Below are positions 38,087-43,755 of a stretch of DNA of 43,755 nucleotides, piece by piece; the first letter of the stretch is position 1, and the number at the start of each line of letters is the position of its first letter. The DNA is from Bacteroidota bacterium (GTDB lineage Bacteria; Bacteroidota; Ignavibacteria; UBA10030; UBA6906), in assembly GCA_030835135.1 (NCBI GenBank), contig JAUQWO010000067.1, positions 1-43,755 on the forward strand, in the 5' to 3' direction. The notes below the pieces were generated by a model. That model did not search any database. It had not been told where the DNA came from and worked only from the letters and a program-made list of their open reading frames with translations. The position numbers and the translations under genes are program-made.

Positions 38087-41000
38087 CGCGCGACAGGCGC
38101 CATCTCCTCCATATATATCCGCCCACGACAGAGATCACCGTCGCGCACCCCAGCAGGATCAACCACCGATCCCAGCCGCCCGTGCTCCCGGCAACAGCAG
38201 GCACCACGAGCGCGCCACCATCGCCGTACAGCTGGAAACCAGCCCACACCCGGTACGAGTGGTGGCCACGGGCGATCATCGTCTGCATCGCGCTCCGCAC
38301 CGCATCCCCTTTCGTCTCCCCTTTCGCCAGTGCACCATAGAACGCGGCGAGGAACTCCACCGCAAGATCATCATCAACACTCCACCTCGCCGCAAGGACG
38401 GTACCGGCCCCCGCTTCCAGGAACGCGTGTGCGATGCTCTCCACATCTTCCGTCAGACTCATCTGCCCTGCATAGCATACCGGAAGAACCACAAGCGACC
38501 CCTGCAACTCGAGGGGAAGGATGTCCTCCGGACCAAGATCACCGTCGGAACCGGTCGATGGCGAAAGATACAGGGCGTGCTCCTTCCGGCCCGGAGACCG
38601 CGCAGCCCCATGCGTCGCAAGATGAATGATCCAATAGCCGGGCGCACTTGCGCAGAAACGCACATCCGTCGCATCCGCCCCCCAGAGGATATCCACGCGT
38701 GAACCGAAATGGTCCTCAACGAGGGACATCTCCCGCACCGTGCCCGGTAGAGGCTGCATCAATCCGGACGCATGCTGTTCCTCACCCGTCGAGACTCCGG
38801 GGATCCCTGGAAGACGCGGCTCCATGAGCGGGAGATCCACGTCACCCACCACAAGGACCCTGCCGTTGTTCGCGCGTGGCAAGGCCCCCCCGCTCCGGGC
38901 CGATGTCAGAGCCGGTCGATACACCACGGCAAACCGGTCGATCAATCGTCGCCGGGGCGCGGCGGCACGAAGATCCATCAACGATTCGAATGGGATCAGT
39001 GTATGAGGACCGTCCCCGATCACCACAAGCTGATCCCGGCTGCCCGCGATCCGGTCAACCATCAGGAGCACCGGCTCCAGTGTGTGTGTGAGCTTTCCGG
39101 CCGGAGAGGTCGGATCCGCGTCTCCAGCATGCGCATCCTCCCCACCCGTGATCCTCCGCGCGAGCGCGGCAAATCCGGATCGGCCAACAGGGATCCGGCA
39201 GAACGTCACGGTGTCACGAGTCATCCCCATCACGGTCGTCTCGTCGGAGCCGTACACGAAGTCGATCGCGACCTCGTCCGCACCGACGCGCACGCAAGGG
39301 TCCGCACGATCATCTCCCCCCGGTACGTGCTCCTGATATCCCTGTCGCACCACATCATCCCACCTGAGGAACCGGGGGAGCGCATCCGTAAAGAATGTGC
39401 ACAGCGCACGGAATGCCGAGTCGGAGAATGCGACATCATCCAGTGATCCCCGCAGCATCGTGCGATGCACGAGAGCGGACGTGGAGCGGCGGGCACGGTC
39501 CAGGGAGCGGAGGTCATCCGGGGCAATGCCCGCAAGGTCCGGGCGGGAAGGAACCACCGGCGTCAGCACATCTTCGCGCGCCCGGGACATGATCGCCGAA
39601 GCGAGCCGCACGGCACCCACGGCGAGGAAGGCGTCGGCCAGATCTGCGTGCTGCGCGATGTACCATGACCGCATCTCGTGGGTCAGAGAGCAGAGATAGC
39701 GCAGACGACGCACGTCCTCCAGACATGCGAACGCACGTTCGAATTCCGCTCGGGCGCGGACGGTGTCTCGCCGGATGGCAGCGATCCGGCCGAGCAGGAT
39801 CCGGGATCTCTTTTCGGAGAACCGGTCGCCTGTCTGCGTGGCATGTTCCAGCGCGATTGACGCCCACGCCGCCGCGGACCGGGTCCCGGTGCGCACATCG
39901 TATGTGTGCGCCATCGCGAGCGCTGCGCTCCGCAGCTCGCCCGTATCCTGACAATCGCGGCCCAGCGCCCATTGTCGCTGGAAGTGCATGCGGGCAGCCC
40001 GTGCATTCCCGCACTGGAGTTGGATCTCCCCGAGGACACCTTCACAATTGCCGGTCAGGTCGCGGTCGGAACCCATCGATCCGGCGAAGCGCAAGGCTGT
40101 CCGGCCATACCGCATGGCAAGGGCGGAGTCTCCCATGGAGGAGTGGATCGACGCCAGCGTTGTATTGAGCCGGCATCGGTCATGGGAAGCAAACAGCATG
40201 TTCTCGAGCGTGCTTTCCGCCTGGATCCCAAGGACGATCGCGATCCGTTGCCCCCCGATCCTCGAGAGGATCCAGGCCGCGTCGATCGCGGCGCCCGCGT
40301 GAAGCCGCGGGTCAGCCCGACCGTCCAATTGCAGCAGCATGCGCGAACAGTAGTCGAGCGCTTCGGCATACCGGAACGATTCCAGAAGAAGGTCGAGACG
40401 GAGCGCGTACGCCGCAAGGATCCCATCGTATGCACCGGCCCGTCGGAAATGCTCCGCGGCGGAGTCCGTCGCCGCGAGAGCGCGGCGGATATCACCCTGT
40501 CCGGCTGCATCACGGCCGCTCTGCAGGAGGAACTGCCCCCGCCACTCGAGCATTCCGAGATCCTCCACCATGCGCAAGGCCTCATGGCATTGCACCGCTG
40601 CGGAGTCCGGCATTGCCGAGACCGCGAGTGCGCTCATCCGGACCCATTGCAGGAATGCCATCCCTTCCCAATCGCCCCGGGCGCGGGCATCCCTGGTGGC
40701 CCGGTCTACGAGACGGAGACCATCCATGTCCGGCCCCGCCGCACAGCGGATCGCGAGATGCAGCGACTCGACCCGGGGATCGGGCGGACCGCTCCGTCGT
40801 GCCTGCTCGATCGCGTTGCGTGCCTTGGTGAGATCCCATTGACTCCAGTAGGCCAGCGCGATCGCATACCACACCGGTCCCGCTCTGTCGTGATCATGCG
40901 TCAGCGCGAGCAGATGAGAGATCGCGGCATCCCGCCCATGCAACTTCTCATGCATTTCCTGGATCCCGGCATACGCGAGATAACGATTGCCGCCATACTC

Positions 41001-41351
41001 GAGTGCGGTCTGAAAATGGGCGTAAGCTTCCATCCACCGTGCGCCGTGCACATCGAGCCACGCCATGGCGCTGACCGCATCTCCCACATTCCATCCCTTC
41101 CGTACGCACGCCCCCAGGATCGAATCCGCTTCGTGTTCCCGACCCGCGTACTGACCCGCTTCAGCGAGGAGAGCATAGAATGATGCCCGGTCGGGGACCG
41201 AATCGATGATCCTGCGGGTTGTGAGGAAGGCCTCATCACATCGGCCTTCGCCCAGCAGGCGACGGATGGCAACGGCGCGTTCATCAACGGCGCATGTGGC
41301 GGTCGCAAGACCACCGATCAGGAGGATGGCGAGGCTCAGGATGATCCGCAT
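38070..41351 (-). CDS. Exported TPR-CHAT protein (caspase-like protease domain) with a C-terminal membrane anchor
   Basis: The 1093-residue protein begins with a signal peptide (RIILSLAILLIGGLATA). A long helical TPR-like array follows (about 30-620), with repeats such as ALAYWSQWDLTKARNAIEQA. A CHAT domain (about 740-1047) carries the caspase dyad: His914 in HLATHG and Cys959 in LPVCYAG, where LSACETG is more usual. AARWSVDDDLAVEFLAAFY follows, also typical of CHAT. A helix at about 1063-1081 and a basic RRWRLSR tail imply that TPR and CHAT lie outside the cytoplasm. It is the third gene of the sigma/anti-sigma operon, six bases downstream. CHAT proteins cut proteins in immunity or signalling; the target here is unknown. 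Confidence 0.88.
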   Translation of the reverse strand: MRIILSLAILLIGGLATATCAVDERAVAIRRLLGEGRCDEAFLTTRRIIDSVPDRASFYALLAEAGQYAGREHEADSILGACVRKGWNVGDAVSAMAWLDVHGARWMEAYAHFQTALEYGGNRYLAYAGIQEMHEKLHGRDAAISHLLALTHDHDRAGPVWYAIALAYWSQWDLTKARNAIEQARRSGPPDPRVESLHLAIRCAAGPDMDGLRLVDRATRDARARGDWEGMAFLQWVRMSALAVSAMPDSAAVQCHEALRMVEDLGMLEWRGQFLLQSGRDAAGQGDIRRALAATDSAAEHFRRAGAYDGILAAYALRLDLLLESFRYAEALDYCSRMLLQLDGRADPRLHAGAAIDAAWILSRIGGQRIAIVLGIQAESTLENMLFASHDRCRLNTTLASIHSSMGDSALAMRYGRTALRFAGSMGSDRDLTGNCEGVLGEIQLQCGNARAARMHFQRQWALGRDCQDTGELRSAALAMAHTYDVRTGTRSAAAWASIALEHATQTGDRFSEKRSRILLGRIAAIRRDTVRARAEFERAFACLEDVRRLRYLCSLTHEMRSWYIAQHADLADAFLAVGAVRLASAIMSRAREDVLTPVVPSRPDLAGIAPDDLRSLDRARRSTSALVHRTMLRGSLDDVAFSDSAFRALCTFFTDALPRFLRWDDVVRQGYQEHVPGGDDRADPCVRVGADEVAIDFVYGSDETTVMGMTRDTVTFCRIPVGRSGFAALARRITGGEDAHAGDADPTSPAGKLTHTLEPVLLMVDRIAGSRDQLVVIGDGPHTLIPFESLMDLRAAAPRRRLIDRFAVVYRPALTSARSGGALPRANNGRVLVVGDVDLPLMEPRLPGIPGVSTGEEQHASGLMQPLPGTVREMSLVEDHFGSRVDILWGADATDVRFCASAPGYWIIHLATHGAARSPGRKEHALYLSPSTGSDGDLGPEDILPLELQGSLVVLPVCYAGQMSLTEDVESIAHAFLEAGAGTVLAARWSVDDDLAVEFLAAFYGALAKGETKGDAVRSAMQTMIARGHHSYRVWAGFQLYGDGGALVVPAVAGSTGGWDRWLILLGCATVISVVGGYIWRRWRLSRVTSRS

Positions 41352-41357
41352 GCCGGT

Positions 41358-42182
41358 CTACCGTCGCGCGTCCAATACTGCGAGGATGCGGCGCGCGTCC
41401 GGCACGAAGACGCCGCCATGCTCCACGATCCGTCGCAATCGAGTCCGGGCCTCATCCGGCTCGCCCTTCATCAGGAATGACCTCGCCTCGAACCAGGCGA
41501 TCTGTTCGCTCTCACCGGGTGATGGCATGCCCGATCGCGCATTGTCCAATGCCGCCAGCGCACTGTCCACAAGGGAACGGTCGTAATGAAGGCCCAGGCC
41601 CACGAAGTCTTTTCTGGCCCCCATGAGGAAGCCCGCCGCGCGTATGATGTATACCGTTGGCCGCTCCGGTGCGGCGGCATGCACGGCAAGGTACCAATCA
41701 GCACGCCGGACAGCTTCTTCCCATTCACCCTCATAGAGATACGCGCGCATCGTTGCGACTTCCGCGGTCGACCCGTCCCGAATGCGCAAATGCAGTTCTC
41801 CGGCATCCATCCGCGCAAGGTGCGCGTACGGCGGAGCCAGGGCACCATCGATCAACTTCCCCGCACCGAGGATCATCAGGAGCACGGCCGCAACGCGCAG
41901 GAGCACGAGCCCCGGTCCGGCAGCCTCCCGGAGTGTACGTCCCCGCTCCTTCGTCTGATCGTACCGTGTCGGACGCTCCTCGCGCATCCCTTCACCCATC
42001 ATCAGGATGATGAGATCCAGCTCCTTCGACAGTTCATCGTCCGCAGCCACCCGGTCAAGGAGTTGCCGCGCTTCATCGGCACTCAGGCGTCCATGCGCCA
42101 GTTCCACAAGAAGTGAATGGTCATCCCCTTGCCCGCCTCCACCGCGCCGGACAGCGTTGAGCTCACCGCCTCCTGTCGTCAT
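41358..42182 (-). CDS. Membrane anti-sigma-like protein with a helical C-terminal domain
   Basis: The 274-residue protein has a cytoplasmic helical N-terminus (LAHGRLSADEARQLLDRVAADDELSKEL) resembling an anti-sigma domain without zinc ligands. One membrane helix lies at about 92-111 (LVLLRVAAVLLMILGAGKL). The extracytoplasmic part (about 115-274) looks TPR-like (YLYEGEWEEAVRRADWYLAV, FLMKGEPDEARTRLRRIVEHG). ATG 42182 overlaps the sigma-factor stop as ATGA. Position directly after an ECF sigma gene and one-helix topology support an anti-sigma role; the N-terminal similarity is weak. Confidence 0.7.
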   Translation of the reverse strand: MTTGGGELNAVRRGGGGQGDDHSLLVELAHGRLSADEARQLLDRVAADDELSKELDLIILMMGEGMREERPTRYDQTKERGRTLREAAGPGLVLLRVAAVLLMILGAGKLIDGALAPPYAHLARMDAGELHLRIRDGSTAEVATMRAYLYEGEWEEAVRRADWYLAVHAAAPERPTVYIIRAAGFLMGARKDFVGLGLHYDRSLVDSALAALDNARSGMPSPGESEQIAWFEARSFLMKGEPDEARTRLRRIVEHGGVFVPDARRILAVLDARR

Positions 42183-42715
42183 AGGCCACGCTCCGCAAAG
42201 AACTTGCGAATCCTTTTCAGTGCCGCATCCTCCCTGCTCTTCAGGGTCGAAACCGGCGCACCGACGATCTGTGAGATCTCGATGAAAGTCAGACCAGAGA
42301 AGAACCGGAGCTTCACGATCTGGTAATCCTGTTCACTCATCGATTGCAGGACCGCCTTCAGTGCCGCACGCTCCTCCTTCTGCTCCAGGCCCGCCACATC
42401 GCCCGTCGACTCGAGGAGGCCGATCCCTGTCGAACCTTCATCGAACTCACACACCCGTTGGCCACGCTGATATGCCTGACCGGCACGGTTCAGCATCGCG
42501 CGGGCCACGTAGTTACGCACATGTGCGATGGACTCGAACCCGACATCCCTCCGGGCAAGCAACGACCCCATGATCGCGTGGAGGATGTCCTCCGCCTCTT
42601 CCGTCGGGAGTTTCGCGGTACGCCCAAGGTTGATCCAGAATGGGCGGTAGCGCTGGTACGCGCTCACGATCAGACTCGTGTAAGCGTCCACGCAAGGAGG
42701 CTCATCTCTGTGCAT
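42179..42715 (-). CDS. ECF-type RNA polymerase sigma factor
   Basis: The 178-residue protein has sigma region 2 (about 20-85; AEDILHAIMGSLLARRD, HVRNYVARAMLNRAGQAYQR) and region 4 (about 125-172; LQSMSEQDYQIVKLRFFSGLTFIEISQIVGAPVSTLKSR), with no regions 1 or 3. It directs polymerase to a regulon probably including its own operon. ATG 42715 is preferred, with AGGA eight bases upstream; GTG 42763 is also in frame. It is the first gene of the operon with the anti-sigma-like and TPR-CHAT genes. Confidence 0.88.
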   Translation of the reverse strand: MHRDEPPCVDAYTSLIVSAYQRYRPFWINLGRTAKLPTEEAEDILHAIMGSLLARRDVGFESIAHVRNYVARAMLNRAGQAYQRGQRVCEFDEGSTGIGLLESTGDVAGLEQKEERAALKAVLQSMSEQDYQIVKLRFFSGLTFIEISQIVGAPVSTLKSREDAALKRIRKFFAERGL

Positions 42716-42859
42716 CCGGATGGTCCTGAGCAATCGTCCGGTGAATGGTTTGGGGCCGGTCACGCCTGGCGGTCGCGAAACGACCGCGCTCCCCGGGCCC
42801 GCGGCCTGCCGGGCCCCTGATACTGCTACACGCCACTGACAGGATTTCCGAAACGGTGG

Positions 42860-42892
42860 GTCAGAGTCAGGAGATCCCCTGCAGACTCTGAC
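42860..42892. repeat. Inverted repeat upstream of the ECF sigma operon
   Basis: GTCAGAGT-CAGG (42860-42871) pairs with CCTG-(CAG)-ACTCTGAC (42878-42892): 12 base pairs with a three-base bulge and six-base loop. No T run follows on either strand, so it is more likely an operator or RNA element than a terminator. Confidence 0.6.
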
Positions 42893-42994
42893 GAAAAGTA
42901 GTGAGGGGAACAGAGAGAATCAACCGTCGCGGGGCCGGGGCGGTGCGCACGTCACGCCACACGGGTTTCTCCTGTGACAGCCATCAACCGCGCA

Positions 42995-43023
42995 TTGCAT
43001 CTTCACTCGCCATTCCCTAGTTT
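42995..43023 (+). promoter_or_regulatory. Candidate promoter of the 43079 gene
   Basis: TTGCAT (42995-43000), a 17-base spacer and TAGTTT (43018-43023). Spacing is ideal; the -10 is weak by E. coli rules but near the TAnnTT pattern of Bacteroidota. Confidence 0.35.
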
Positions 43024-43078
43024 CCGGTCAGGTGTACAACTCCACCATTCCATTCCTGACATCTTCGGCGGTTCATCC

Positions 43079-43755
43079 ATGACCCGGCACACGTCCTCCA
43101 CTACCCTGCGTTCTCATTGGATCCTGTTCGTCATCGTCCTCATCGCTTCGCCCGTCCGCGGACAGGAGGATCAGTTCCTCAACGCCTTTGCGCCAGGCCG
43201 CGAATACTTCATCCTGCGCAGCGGCAACGCGCGCATGATCATCGAGAGCAACACGGCAGGGACGCAACCCGCCGTCACATATCTCCTCTTCGACGCGAAC
43301 AAGCCGTGTCAGACGCTCCGCAAGGAGCGCGCGTTCAACTACGAGCATGGACGCAACTGCACATCGAGCGCCCTCGAACTGATGCTCGCCGGCACCCGCT
43401 TCACCGCGGTGCCGCACACCACGCAGGTCCGCTGGGTTCGTACCAACGGGATACCGACGGTGGAAGCACGGTGGTGGGCCGGTGGCATTCGCGTTACGGA
43501 GTCATTCCTTGCCCTCGCGGAGGGCGGCACGTTCCTCCGGCGCATCCTCTTGGAAGGTGCCGACATTGCCGGACCCGACACCGTCCGCGTCCGACTGTCG
43601 CTCCCGTCCACGTCCACGGTGAGCAGCGGCGCTCTGCTGGCCACGATCTCGGGGAACGCCGCCCTTGCCATCGGCCTGATGCCTCCGGCACAGGGATCGG
43701 CACGCGCCGACGATGGATCCATCGTGTCGGCTCCCATCGCGCTCCGCCCGGGCGG
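43079..43755 (+). CDS. Secreted protein of unknown function (C-terminus cut off)
   Basis: The frame from ATG 43079 stays open for 225 codons to the window end. The signal peptide is clear (hydrophobic WILFVIVLIASP, cleavage after VRG at about residue 28). The mature part is beta-rich, with segments such as VEARWWAGGIRVTESFLAL and FLRRILLEGADIAG. These loosely recall the N-terminal beta-sandwich of large glycoside hydrolases, but I cannot assign a family from this fragment. It is divergent from the sigma operon and could be one of its targets; no sequence evidence shows that. Confidence 0.75.
   Translation, partial: MTRHTSSTTLRSHWILFVIVLIASPVRGQEDQFLNAFAPGREYFILRSGNARMIIESNTAGTQPAVTYLLFDANKPCQTLRKERAFNYEHGRNCTSSALELMLAGTRFTAVPHTTQVRWVRTNGIPTVEARWWAGGIRVTESFLALAEGGTFLRRILLEGADIAGPDTVRVRLSLPSTSTVSSGALLATISGNAALAIGLMPPAQGSARADDGSIVSAPIALRPG

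Larger units (their letters stand above)
42716..43078. other. Divergent intergenic region between sigma factor and secreted-protein gene
   Basis: About 360 bases without a confident gene. They hold a GC-rich hairpin near 42803-42827, a long imperfect inverted repeat at 42860-42892 and a candidate plus-strand promoter at 42995-43023. I find no convincing ECF-type promoter pair for the sigma operon. Confidence 0.6.

Noticed and set aside
39906-41183. A 425-codon plus-strand frame inside the CHAT gene
   Set aside because: It is antisense to the TPR region, Arg/Pro/His-rich and without recognisable domains.
42909-42930. GGAAC...CGTC as an ECF-type promoter before the sigma operon
   Set aside because: The 13-base gap is too short for the usual 16-17 and it points away from the sigma gene.

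Overview
The window is a GC-rich, densely packed bacterial chromosome segment. Alternative complex III genes, a bacillithiol ligase (BshC), Bacteroidota-like promoters (TATATTTG-type -10 boxes) and signal-peptide-bearing beta-barrel-like proteins point to the Bacteroidota/Chlorobiota/Ignavibacteriota group. This placement is an inference from gene content; no rRNA gene is present. I see no tRNA, insertion sequence, prophage or CRISPR array.

Layout. (1) 1-4762, minus: alternative complex III, actA, a small Tat-signal gene, actB and actC (cut by the window edge). Its promoter region is shared with the divergent bshC. (2) 6823-16025, minus: the conserved rimP-nusA-infB-rbfA-truB-ribF-rpsO-pnp translation and RNA operon, with a good promoter before rimP and a terminator after pnp. 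(3) 16209-18834, plus: a three-gene envelope operon (secreted beta-rich protein, glycerophosphodiesterase lipoprotein, small beta-barrel protein). (4) 18838-32588, minus: a long, often overlapping run with an H-type lectin-like protein, purF, pgsA, ftsY, mutL, a methylmalonyl-CoA mutase large subunit, a DUF362 protein, a DMT transporter, acylphosphatase, ispF, DedA, PAP2, lnt and threonine aldolase. (5) 32767-33873, plus: a membrane glycosyltransferase. (6) 33991-36219, minus: an unrecognised polytopic membrane protein and an AAA+/Fis regulator that has lost the residues expected of a sigma-54 activator. (7) 36220-38086, plus: a strong promoter with an operator-like palindrome, a long structured leader, a small secreted peptide made almost wholly of three identical 13-residue repeats, and an M50 (site-2-protease type) membrane protease. 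(8) 38070-42715, minus: ECF sigma factor, membrane anti-sigma-like protein, and a large exported TPR-CHAT (caspase-like) protein. (9) 43079 to the end, plus: start of a divergent secreted protein.

The housekeeping parts (1, 2 and most of 4) are ordinary. The accessory block 33.9-43.7 kb is the most likely to hold something undescribed. Its best candidates are the triple-repeat secreted peptide, whose 39-nt repeats differ only at synonymous positions, and the sigma/anti-sigma/TPR-CHAT operon that predicts a CHAT protease facing the periplasm. The pseudo-activator with its membrane partner and the 72-residue Tat protein inside the complex III operon are the next most interesting.
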